A stretch of DNA of 12,019 nt from an uncultured Porphyromonadaceae bacterium. Lineage in GTDB: Bacteria > Bacteroidota > Bacteroidia > Bacteroidales > Muribaculaceae. Below, piece by piece: positions 6,201-12,019 of the stretch; position 1 is the stretch's first letter, and each line of letters opens with the position of its first letter. The notes beneath the pieces were generated by a model. The model was not told where the DNA came from. It did no database searches and was given only the letters and a program-made list of their open reading frames with translations. A program made the translations under genes and the position numbers. The stretch is taken from NCBI GenBank assembly GCA_947174225.1, contig CAMWIF010000034.1, forward strand, positions 1 through 12,019, written 5' to 3'.

Positions 6201-7865
6201 GCATCGGATATAAATGGTAGGGCATCCGGACGTGCCAAGCTTTTTGGCTCTTTCAGCGACATAGATCTCGTGGGGCGTGTGAAAGCGGATTCTATAGGTC
6301 TGAAACTTGATTTTACCAATGTCAGCTATCATGGGTCTGATTCGGTCTATCTTGACCCGGGAAAAATTATCGTTCCCTCTTTTATCCTATATGACCGTGA
6401 TGGAAATTCCGCAATATTGTCGGGGGAGCTTACTCATCGGTATTTTCACGATCCTAAGTTCACTTTCCGTGTCAGCGATGTAAGACATATGTTGTGCTAC
6501 GACACGAATGCACAGATAAATCCCGACTGGTACGGTACATTATATGGCACGGGCAATGCTGTGGTGAGAGGTCGCCCCGGACTTGTAGGAGTGTCAGTGG
6601 ATATGTCATTGGTAGGTAAATCCACTTTCACATTCGTGCTCAATGATACGCAGGCAGCCGAAGATTACAAATTCCTGACCTTCTCCGACCGCAGGAAAGA
6701 GGAAGCTGAGAAACTTCGCACTGATACTGTGGAGGACATACTGAGCAAATTCCGTAAGCAGGTAGCCAAACCGGACGACACTCCATCGAAGTTCCAGATG
6801 GATGTGCGGGCGAGTGTGACCCCGTCGACGCTTATGACGCTTATTATGGATCCCATAGCGGGTGATAAGATAACGGCACGTGGGAATGGTAATATTCAGG
6901 TAGATTACGACACTGAAAGTGATGAGATGCAGATGTTTGGCAAATACATTCTGGAAGAGGGCAACTATAATTTCTCTTTGCAGGATCTTATACTGCGCGA
7001 TTTTAGCATCAGGCAGGGGAGCAGTGTGGCATTCAATGGTGACCCTCTGAATGCTATGCTCGATATAGTGGCAAGTTATAGGGTTAACACTAACCTTACC
7101 GACCTTGATAAGAGCTTTTCTACCGACCGAGACCTGGCGAGGACAAATGTGCCTGTAGACGCGATGCTTATGGTAGAGGGTCCGATGCAGCAACCTGAAA
7201 TCTCCTTCGACATAGAGCTTCCCACCCTTACACAGGATGTGGAGAGAAAAGTGAAGAGTATAATTTCTACCGATGATATGATGAGCCGTCAGATTATTTA
7301 TTTGTTGGCTCTCAACAGATTCTCGACACCGGAATATATGGGGGCATCGAGCAACGGAGGAGAACTTGCTTCTGTAGCCTCCTCCACACTCTCATCACAG
7401 CTCTCCAACATGCTTGGACAGCTTACGGATAAGTTTTCGGTGTCGCCATCTTTTCGAAGTGACAAGGGCGACTTCTCCGATCTGGAGGTGGACGTGGCGT
7501 TGACATCGCGACTGCTCAACAACCGACTTCTGATAAACGGAAATTTCGGTTATCGGGACAGGGCAACCTCTCAGACCACATTTGTGGGCGACTTCGATAT
7601 AGAATATCTTCTGCGTCGTGGCGGTAATCTGCGTCTTAAGGCTTACAATCATTTCAACGACCAAAACTACTATCTGCGTCAGGCTCTGACCACCCAGGGA
7701 TTGGGCGTGATATATAGAAAGGAGTTTGACAATCCCTTCTCGTTTCTTCGTAGAAAGAAAAAGGGTGATAAGGATGAGTCGGTGACAGATGCGCACCACG
7801 AACATTCTGACGATGATCCACACGGCGCGGAAAGCATTAAAAAGCTGACGGAGGAGGAAGAATAG
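3282..7865 (+). CDS. tamB: Translocation and assembly module protein TamB (AsmA-like, DUF490)
   Basis: The 1527-residue protein begins with a basic stretch and a single hydrophobic anchor (about residues 9-36), placing the rest in the periplasm. Residues 37-85 (VKDVAQKEASKFLAGDVRIG, then NVIIKPFNEVVIKEL) look like the AsmA/TamB N-terminal module. The long middle is repetitive beta-rich sequence expected to form the hydrophobic taco/bridge fold. The DUF490 C-terminal part is clear at about 1195-1270: a GNIQVDYDTES segment, then GKYILEEGNYNFSLQDLILR and the SVAFNGDPLNAMLDIVASYR signature. It is followed by TSRLLNNRLLINGNFGYRD (about 1407-1425). TamB spans the envelope and is linked to outer-membrane protein insertion with TamA and to phospholipid transport; no TamA gene is in the window. 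The length is typical of Bacteroidota homologues. A charged tail of 36 residues rich in K, D, H and E follows the conserved domain. It is transcribed divergently from tsaD. Confidence 0.95.
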   Translation: MKFIRTIYKIIRGIIFTAIIFVAVVYLALYVLLSVPAFQDKVKDVAQKEASKFLAGDVRIGNVIIKPFNEVVIKELEVFDQSGHRCLAVETVGAGISLWTLLKDRTIELTYGEIIGLDARISQSAPDAPLNIAFIIDAFKPKEKNKPPTKFDLNLRNVVIRRSAVAFDREWMPRTDRLGKTDFNHMRLWDVKADLNLPRLTNDDFTIDVRRLSFKLSGGLDVEKLSLRTHITPDSLSIVNLTLKLPSTELRPSDIYLKYDGFGNIGKALSEGSHRVAMENNPVSMADFSWLVPDLARYPQLLTLNLDVKGNLNTVETAMLGLETEDNTLALFVRGEAENLKEKEHLSVMAEDVKIRLSKDLVADVVDRLPGVSAKVRNIIDKVGNIDLSATGKGIPYKGDVNADCRLSTSCGDVLVSASVTGLKGGKGNIYTEATIEDVALGVLTGDTRLGNVTGDVIFDGSLLGKDIEGEVSVVLEEIGYRGYTLTDINAHALKEGKEVKLNLSSDNIMADFILDADVNMDGEESWASLHSDVRLFNPDVLTFLPEKYRGYTLSGGIDADLAGNSFDNVLGDLRLNDINFRHPQKKSLMLDHLLVKCDRDTIGRMISLRSDWLTGDVKGNFKMKELIAECKHMMSKVLPCLVKSPEGAENLNSDISFEFTLAADNTLPEFFNLPIRMLVPVPISGAIDATSNTATLHVDVPYLQQGKNKLLRATHLNAAIDAESGTLNLTAGSIMPVKRGELKVDLQVFGQDDNVFTDVAWGMPDNRSFDGNLSLAAALSRNELTSKPEVEVEVKPSVFDFGSARWNIDPATVAYRDNMVDVDGLKIWHDSQFVKIDGMASASPLDSITVQLASIDVGYIFDVLNINYVTFGGTATGEVTASGALSREPIAATDNLHIAGLSYNGALLGDAEVRSKWNNDAKMVSISADIMGDLGHRTTADGGIWVTRDSLSFDIDANKVNVKFLEPFMAAFASDINGRASGRAKLFGSFSDIDLVGRVKADSIGLKLDFTNVSYHGSDSVYLDPGKIIVPSFILYDRDGNSAILSGELTHRYFHDPKFTFRVSDVRHMLCYDTNAQINPDWYGTLYGTGNAVVRGRPGLVGVSVDMSLVGKSTFTFVLNDTQAAEDYKFLTFSDRRKEEAEKLRTDTVEDILSKFRKQVAKPDDTPSKFQMDVRASVTPSTLMTLIMDPIAGDKITARGNGNIQVDYDTESDEMQMFGKYILEEGNYNFSLQDLILRDFSIRQGSSVAFNGDPLNAMLDIVASYRVNTNLTDLDKSFSTDRDLARTNVPVDAMLMVEGPMQQPEISFDIELPTLTQDVERKVKSIISTDDMMSRQIIYLLALNRFSTPEYMGASSNGGELASVASSTLSSQLSNMLGQLTDKFSVSPSFRSDKGDFSDLEVDVALTSRLLNNRLLINGNFGYRDRATSQTTFVGDFDIEYLLRRGGNLRLKAYNHFNDQNYYLRQALTTQGLGVIYRKEFDNPFSFLRRKKKGDKDESVTDAHHEHSDDDPHGAESIKKLTEEEE

Positions 7866-7927
7866 GGTGTTAAGGGAAAAACCATAGGCACAGAAAGAGG
7901 AAGAATAGGAAAAAAACGCCAAAAATA

Positions 7928-7958
7928 TTTCCAGAGAATAAAAAATTCCTTAAATTTG
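7928..7958 (+). promoter_or_regulatory. Bacteroidota-type promoter of the patatin-amylase operon
   Basis: TAAATTTG (7951-7958) fits TAnnTTTG, with TTTC (one mismatch to TTTG) at 7928-7931, 19 bases upstream. Transcription would start near 7965. That is only about 7 bases before the TTG at 7972, which argues for a later start codon. I see no terminator between tamB and this promoter, so some read-through from tamB is possible. Confidence 0.65.
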
Positions 7959-8064
7959 CAAAAAATCGCCATTGGCTTACGAAGAGAGCTTCGGTAGGCT
8001 GATGAAGCTGATGAAGCGGCTTCAAAGAATCTCAAAGGGCGACCAACAGGTAAAGAGCAAAAAG

Positions 8065-8889
8065 ATGGTATTTAAAATCGATGGCTTTCTTGAGAGGCTG
8101 GGCATCCGTAAGGAGTCGACAGTAGGAATAGCGTTAAGTGGGGGAGGAGCGAAAGGCTTTTCCCATATTGGTGTGCTTAAGGCTTTTGAGCATTTCGGCA
8201 TACGTCCTGATGTCTTATCAGGGGTGTCGGCAGGTTCGATAGCCGCCTCACTCTACGGGGCAGGTCTTTCGCCTGACGATATCATACAATGCTTTACGGA
8301 AGCTTCGAGTTTCGGCGATTTCACTGAGTGGGCCATACCTAAGAAGGGCTTTATGAAGCTCGACCGTTTCGGGAAACTGCTTGATAGCTGGCTTCCCGTG
8401 AAGAAGCTTGAGGATATGAAAATTCCCACAATCATATGTGCCACGGATTTTGACCACGCCAAATCGGTGGGGTGGGGAAAGGGTGATATAGTGCCCCGTG
8501 TTATAGCCTCGTGCAGCATACCGATTATATTTCATCCTGTGAAAATAAAAGGGGTGAACTATGTCGATGGTGGTGTGCTCCGCAATCTTCCGGCGTGGGC
8601 GATACGCGATTATTGTACCACCCTATATGGCAGCAACTGCAGCCCGTTTCAGAAGGGAGCGGAAGATTACACTTCGTCAATAATAGATATAGCCTACCGC
8701 ACATATCATCTTATGTCGAAAGCCAATGTGGCACAGGATCTGCGTCTGTGCGATCATGTGATAAATATAGAGAGAGTGTCGGGAGTGAAGACATTCGATC
8801 TCAAGAGCATCCATCACGGAGTAGCTTCAGGCTATGAGGCGGCGTGCAGAGTGTTGGCAGCGGCACTGGATCCCGGCAGAAATAGATAA
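8065..8889 (+). CDS. Patatin-like phospholipase family protein, cytoplasmic
   Basis: From the ATG at 8065 the product has 274 residues. It shows the complete patatin signature: oxyanion loop SGGGAKG (25-31), nucleophile elbow GVSAG with S55, and the catalytic aspartate D168 in VDGG, forming a Ser-Asp dyad. IASCSIPIIFHPV (148-160) is also typical of the family. Patatins hydrolyse acyl esters of lipids; the substrate here is unknown. There is no signal peptide, membrane segment or C-terminal outer-membrane barrel such as long bacterial patatins carry, so it probably acts in the cytoplasm or at the inner membrane. The reading frame is open upstream to a TTG at 7972, with further ATGs at 8002 and 8011. 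I prefer 8065 because GAGCAAAAAG precedes it and the catalytic loop then starts near residue 21. Start choice is uncertain; function class is secure. It ends 36 bases before the amylase gene. Confidence 0.92.
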   Translation: MVFKIDGFLERLGIRKESTVGIALSGGGAKGFSHIGVLKAFEHFGIRPDVLSGVSAGSIAASLYGAGLSPDDIIQCFTEASSFGDFTEWAIPKKGFMKLDRFGKLLDSWLPVKKLEDMKIPTIICATDFDHAKSVGWGKGDIVPRVIASCSIPIIFHPVKIKGVNYVDGGVLRNLPAWAIRDYCTTLYGSNCSPFQKGAEDYTSSIIDIAYRTYHLMSKANVAQDLRLCDHVINIERVSGVKTFDLKSIHHGVASGYEAACRVLAAALDPGRNR

Positions 8890-8925
8890 AATAATTACCC
8901 TCAAATATATTTATTCTACCCGATT

Positions 8926-10668
8926 ATGAGTAAAACATCGGAGAAACTGATAATTTATCAATTATTCCCCCGAAGCTTTACAAATGCCAATGGTAACTGT
9001 GTGCCTTGGGGCACCCTCGCCCAGAACGGCAGCGGCAAGTTGAACGACATCAGCCTGCACGTAATCCGAAGCATAAAAGAGCTCGGAGTGAATTGTCTAT
9101 GGCTCACCGGAGTGATAGAGCACGCCACTAAAACCGACTTTTCCAAATACGGTATAACTCCCGATAATCCTAATGTGGTGAAGGGAGAGGCGGGGTCGCC
9201 TTACGCCATCAAAGACTACTATGACATCGACCCGGCGTTGGCAGTGTCGGTGCCTGACCGAATGAAGGAGTTCGTGAATCTGGTGAAACGCATACATCGG
9301 GAGAAGATGAAAGTCATCATTGACTTCGTGCCCAACCACACTGCCCGTGTATATCACTCGGATGCCGCTCCGAAGGGTGTGGAGGATTTCGGCGCTCACG
9401 ATGACATTCATATGAACTTTGAGCGCAACAATAATTACTATTATATTTCTAATCAGCAGTTTTATCCCGATTTTAATATCGGGGCTGACGGCACTGAGCC
9501 TTACGTGGAGTTTCCGGCAAAAGCCACAGGTAACGACTGTTTCACGGCATTCTGCGGCATCAACGATTGGTATGAGACAGTGAAACTAAACTATGGCCAC
9601 GACTATAACGATAATTCTGACCATTTTGATCCTGTGCCTGACACTTGGAACAAAATGCTTCACGTATTGAAGTTTTGGGCATCGAAGGGTGTTGACGGGT
9701 TCCGTTGTGATATGGTATTTATGGTGCCACTTCCGTTCTGGCATTGGGCTATACCTCAGGTTAAGGCGGTCTATCCGCATCTTATCTTTATCGGAGAGAT
9801 CTACGATGTGGGGCTTTATCGTCCCTTCCTTGACTACGGTTGCTTTGATTATCTATACGATAAGGTGAATCTGTATGATACACTTGTGGAGATAGAGAAG
9901 CACGGATGGTCAGCGGCCCAGCTCACCGGTTGCTGGCAGACGGTGGACGGTATCGGCGATTGTATGCTTAATTTCCTTGAAAACCATGATGAGGTGCGCT
10001 TCGGCTCGTATGCCTATGCCGGGGATTCATTGAGAGTGATTCCGTCGCTTGTGACTTCGGCTATGATCTCCAACGGTCCGTTCCTATTGTATTATGGACA
10101 GGAGTTAGGGGAGCAGGCTCGCGACAACGAAGGGTTTGCTGGAGACAATAACCGTACCACCATCTTTGACTATTGGAGTATGTCTACCGTGAGGAGGTGG
10201 TATAACAAGGGCAAATGTAACTCCGATCTCCTTTCAGCCCACGAGCGTTGGCTGCGTAACGTGTATAAGAATGTGCTAACCTTGTGCAATTCTCATCCCG
10301 CGCTCCATGAGGGCGGATTCTTCGACCTTATGTATGTGAATTTCCGCACTCCCGGATTCAGTCCGCACAGCAACTTCGCCTTCATAAGATATAAGGATGA
10401 CGATGTTATTCTCATCATAGTGAATTTCTCAAGAGAAGCGTGCCATGTGAATCTTGTGATACCTGACATAGCATTTGAGATGACAGGTATGCAACGCGGC
10501 GAGGTGATCTCCACAGATCTGTTATGGGGTAAACCGCACAAGCTTATGCTTTCAACTACGGAACCTCTTTCGGTATATATGAGCGGAGGTGACGCTTTGG
10601 TGCTTCCCGTGGGACGAGAGAAGACCGTAGTAGAAAATGATTTGGCAAAGCCACAAGTCCAGATGTAA
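8926..10668 (+). CDS. GH13 alpha-amylase family glycosidase, cytoplasmic
   Basis: The 580-residue protein carries the four conserved GH13 regions in order: DFVPNH (133-138), GFRCDM with R260 and nucleophile D262, FIGEIYD with acid/base E291, and FLENHDE with H354 and D355. The barrel begins at IIYQLFPRSF (9-18). The last 110 residues or so (NFAFIRYKDDDVILIIVNFS onward) fit the usual C-terminal beta-sandwich. The catalytic triad is complete, so it should hydrolyse or rearrange alpha-glucosidic bonds; the subfamily and substrate cannot be told by eye. There is no signal peptide or lipobox, so it is expected in the cytoplasm, acting on stored glycogen or imported oligosaccharides rather than on extracellular starch. 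No SusC/SusD genes are nearby. It follows the patatin gene after 36 bases with no convincing promoter, so cotranscription is likely. Confidence 0.95.
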   Translation: MSKTSEKLIIYQLFPRSFTNANGNCVPWGTLAQNGSGKLNDISLHVIRSIKELGVNCLWLTGVIEHATKTDFSKYGITPDNPNVVKGEAGSPYAIKDYYDIDPALAVSVPDRMKEFVNLVKRIHREKMKVIIDFVPNHTARVYHSDAAPKGVEDFGAHDDIHMNFERNNNYYYISNQQFYPDFNIGADGTEPYVEFPAKATGNDCFTAFCGINDWYETVKLNYGHDYNDNSDHFDPVPDTWNKMLHVLKFWASKGVDGFRCDMVFMVPLPFWHWAIPQVKAVYPHLIFIGEIYDVGLYRPFLDYGCFDYLYDKVNLYDTLVEIEKHGWSAAQLTGCWQTVDGIGDCMLNFLENHDEVRFGSYAYAGDSLRVIPSLVTSAMISNGPFLLYYGQELGEQARDNEGFAGDNNRTTIFDYWSMSTVRRWYNKGKCNSDLLSAHERWLRNVYKNVLTLCNSHPALHEGGFFDLMYVNFRTPGFSPHSNFAFIRYKDDDVILIIVNFSREACHVNLVIPDIAFEMTGMQRGEVISTDLLWGKPHKLMLSTTEPLSVYMSGGDALVLPVGREKTVVENDLAKPQVQM

Positions 10669-10711
10669 AAATAAATCGGACATAAAACGTGGATATGTCA
10701 AAAAATAATTC

Positions 10712-10719
10712 TAATTTTG
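10712..10719 (+). promoter_or_regulatory. Bacteroidota-type -7 box of the prs promoter
   Basis: TAATTTTG matches TAnnTTTG exactly and lies 24 bases before the prs ATG. The expected -33 position has only GTGG (10689-10692), a poor match, so the upstream half is weak. No terminator is visible between the amylase stop at 10668 and this site. Confidence 0.6.
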
Positions 10720-10743
10720 TAAATAAATTTTACGATTCATATC

Positions 10744-11688
10744 ATGAGCAATTATCTTCCGCCCATTAAAGTCTTCGCAGGGACAAAGAGTCTCTATTTA
10801 GGCGAGTCAATCTGCAAGGATTTGGGCATAGAATTAGGCAAAATGAACATAGAGACTTTTGCCGACGGTGAGTTTGAGGTCTCTTTTGAGGAATCGATTC
10901 GCGGTGCAGAGGTTTATCTGGTTCAGTCAACGTTTCCTAACAGCGACAATCTGATGGAGCTGCTTCTGATGATTGATGCCGCAAAGAGAGCGTCAGCTGC
11001 AACGATAGTGGCTGTGATTCCTTATTTCGGTTGGGCACGTCAGGACCGTAAGGATAAACCAAGAGTATCGATTGCTGCTAAACTTGTGGCTGATCTTCTG
11101 AGTGTCGCCGGTATTGACAGGTTGATAACTATGGACCTTCATGCCGATCAGATTCAGGGCTTCTTCAATGTTCCCGTTGACCATCTTTACGCCTCATCCA
11201 TTTTTATTCCCTACGTAGAGAGTCTTCATCTTAAGAATCTTGTTATTGCGTCGCCTGACGTGGGCGGTGCAAAGAGAGCTAACTCTTACGCTAAGTATTT
11301 CGATGTGCCTCTTGTACTGTGCCATAAGCAGAGAGCTAAAGCCAATGTGGTGGAGAAGATGACAGTGATCGGTGATGTGAAGGGAAAGAATGTTGTGCTT
11401 GTGGACGACATCAGCGACACTGCCGGCACAATCACCAAGGCTGCCGACCTTCTTCTTGAAAACGGTGCCAACTCTGTTCGCGCACTTTGCAGCCACGCAG
11501 TGATGAGTGACCCGGCTACCGACCGAGTTAAGGCTTCGGGGCTGACAGAGATTGTCTTTACCGACTCAATTCCTTATGGTAAGGATAACCCGAAGGCTGT
11601 GGTGCTTCCGGTAGCGAAGCTTTTTGCCGATACTATCCGTCGTATCCACAACAATCAGTCAATCTCTTCGCAGTATCTCTTCAAGTAA
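10744..11688 (+). CDS. prs: Ribose-phosphate pyrophosphokinase (PRPP synthetase)
   Basis: The 314-residue product has the normal length of class I PRPP synthetase. It transfers pyrophosphate from ATP to ribose 5-phosphate, giving PRPP for purine, pyrimidine, histidine, tryptophan and NAD synthesis in the cytoplasm. Visible motifs are the N-terminal FADGEFEVSFEESIRG (39-54), the ATP loop YFGWARQDRKDKPR (94-107), the DLHADQIQGFF segment (131-141), SPDVGGAKRA (170-179) and the PRPP-binding loop VVLVDDISDTAGTI (217-230). All key residues are intact. It has its own -7 box and ends in a strong terminator, so it is probably a single-gene transcript. Confidence 0.98.
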   Translation: MSNYLPPIKVFAGTKSLYLGESICKDLGIELGKMNIETFADGEFEVSFEESIRGAEVYLVQSTFPNSDNLMELLLMIDAAKRASAATIVAVIPYFGWARQDRKDKPRVSIAAKLVADLLSVAGIDRLITMDLHADQIQGFFNVPVDHLYASSIFIPYVESLHLKNLVIASPDVGGAKRANSYAKYFDVPLVLCHKQRAKANVVEKMTVIGDVKGKNVVLVDDISDTAGTITKAADLLLENGANSVRALCSHAVMSDPATDRVKASGLTEIVFTDSIPYGKDNPKAVVLPVAKLFADTIRRIHNNQSISSQYLFK

Positions 11689-11719
11689 TATAAGGCATTT
11701 CTATTCGATTACAAAATAT

Positions 11720-11760
11720 ATCAGCGTAAGATCCCCTCGGTGTCTTGCGCTGATTTTTCT
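11720..11760 (+). terminator. Rho-independent terminator of prs
   Basis: A 13-bp stem (11720-11732, ATCAGCGTAAGAT, with 11742-11754, GTCTTGCGCTGAT, two G-U pairs) closes a 9-base loop and is followed by TTTTTCTTT. On the other strand the stem is followed by the weaker TATATTTTG, so it may also help end the facing - strand gene at 11830. Confidence 0.9.
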
Positions 11761-11829
11761 TTGAATATTTTCTACCACCGTATTTGTGGAAATTGTAAAT
11801 AGATTATTTATTGTAACTCAAGGATTATT

Positions 11830-12019
11830 TTATTTGATGGTGGGTTGATTGAGATGACGAGTTTTGGAGGAGAAGTTGGCACCGATCTTGAAGATTCGGC
11901 GGTTGGCGGTGAGGTATCTACAGGCGTATTGTTTCTCGTTGATTTGGTCTATGGCCTGTTGAGAGGAGGAGTCGTATCTCAGCTCTATGATGTAGACGAA
12001 TTTGGGGGTTTCTATAGTT
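11830..12019 (-). CDS. C-terminal end of a PD-(D/E)XK nuclease-domain protein (AAA-ATPase-like family), partial
   Basis: The last 62 codons are present, ending at TAA 11830-11832; the gene begins beyond the window. The fragment reads FVYIIELRYDSSSQQAIDQI, then NEKQYACRYLTANRRIFKIG and ANFSSKTRHLNQPTIK. It matches the C-terminal nuclease-like domain (PDDEXK_9) of the proteins with an N-terminal AAA-ATPase-like domain that occur in many copies in gut Bacteroidales: the YIIEx(K)xD strand, an AIDQI helix, a KQYA segment, and KIGxNFSS. Their function is unknown. Where the family usually has E-x-K, this copy has E-L-R, replacing the expected catalytic lysine with arginine. The gene faces prs across the prs terminator. 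The family call is fairly secure; the ATPase part is inferred, not seen. Confidence 0.8.
   Translation of the reverse strand, partial: TIETPKFVYIIELRYDSSSQQAIDQINEKQYACRYLTANRRIFKIGANFSSKTRHLNQPTIK

Noticed and set aside
3611..7193. Long open frames on the - strand inside tamB (for example 3611-4123, 4178-4684 and 6606-7193).
   Set aside because: They lie opposite a gene with clear family motifs over its length, have no recognisable motifs or promoter, and their composition is that of an antisense reading of tamB.
8906..8913. TATATTTA as a -7 box for the amylase gene.
   Set aside because: It lacks the final G and has no TTTG-like box about 20 bases upstream.
11764..11829. Small hairpin CCAC...GTGG near 11776 as terminator of the - strand gene.
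   Set aside because: The stem is only 4 bp and no proper T-run follows; the prs terminator stem is the better candidate.
1..12019. A novel defence, mobile or CRISPR-type system.
   Set aside because: No repeat array, recombinase, transposase, toxin-antitoxin pair or clustered unknown genes; nearly every gene belongs to a recognised family, mostly housekeeping.

Overview
The window looks like chromosomal DNA of a Bacteroidota member, order Bacteroidales and possibly Muribaculaceae (the family is inference). The support is: a DUF4295 gene, a family known mainly from Bacteroidota; five Bacteroidota-type promoters with a TAnnTTTG -7 box, two of them with an exact TTTG -33 box 19-20 bases upstream; start codons preceded by A/T-rich sequence rather than Shine-Dalgarno sites; a very long TamB protein; and a C-terminal fragment of the AAA-ATPase/PD-(D/E)XK proteins common in gut Bacteroidales.

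Layout. 1-143 (+) is the C-terminal end of an acyltransferase that is probably LpxA, closed by a hairpin/T-tract terminator. 412-3062 (-) is a housekeeping block read right to left: tsaD, then a CinA/PncC-family gene broken by a one-base frameshift, then a separately promoted ribosomal operon of rpmB (bL28), rpmG (bL33) and a 49-residue DUF4295 protein, ending in its own terminator. The rpmB leader of about 110 nt can fold into two competing structures. 3063-3281 is a divergent promoter region between tsaD and tamB. 3282-7865 (+) is tamB (1527 residues). 7951-10668 (+) holds a cytoplasmic patatin-like hydrolase and a cytoplasmic GH13 alpha-amylase family enzyme, 36 bases apart and probably cotranscribed. 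10744-11688 (+) is prs with its own promoter and a strong terminator. 11830-12019 (-) is the C-terminal end of a PD-(D/E)XK nuclease-domain protein running off the window.

How the genes work together. Most are core functions: lipid A synthesis (LpxA), envelope assembly and lipid transport (TamB), tRNA t6A modification (TsaD), ribosome assembly (bL28, bL33, DUF4295) and PRPP supply for nucleotides and NAD (Prs). The CinA/PncC gene would recycle nicotinamide mononucleotide if intact. The patatin/GH13 pair and the terminal nuclease-domain gene are the less conserved part.

I found no defence system, mobile element, CRISPR array, tRNA or rRNA. The points most worth a second look are the cinA frameshift, the switch-like rpmB leader, the tiny DUF4295 gene, and an arginine in place of the expected catalytic lysine in the terminal nuclease domain.
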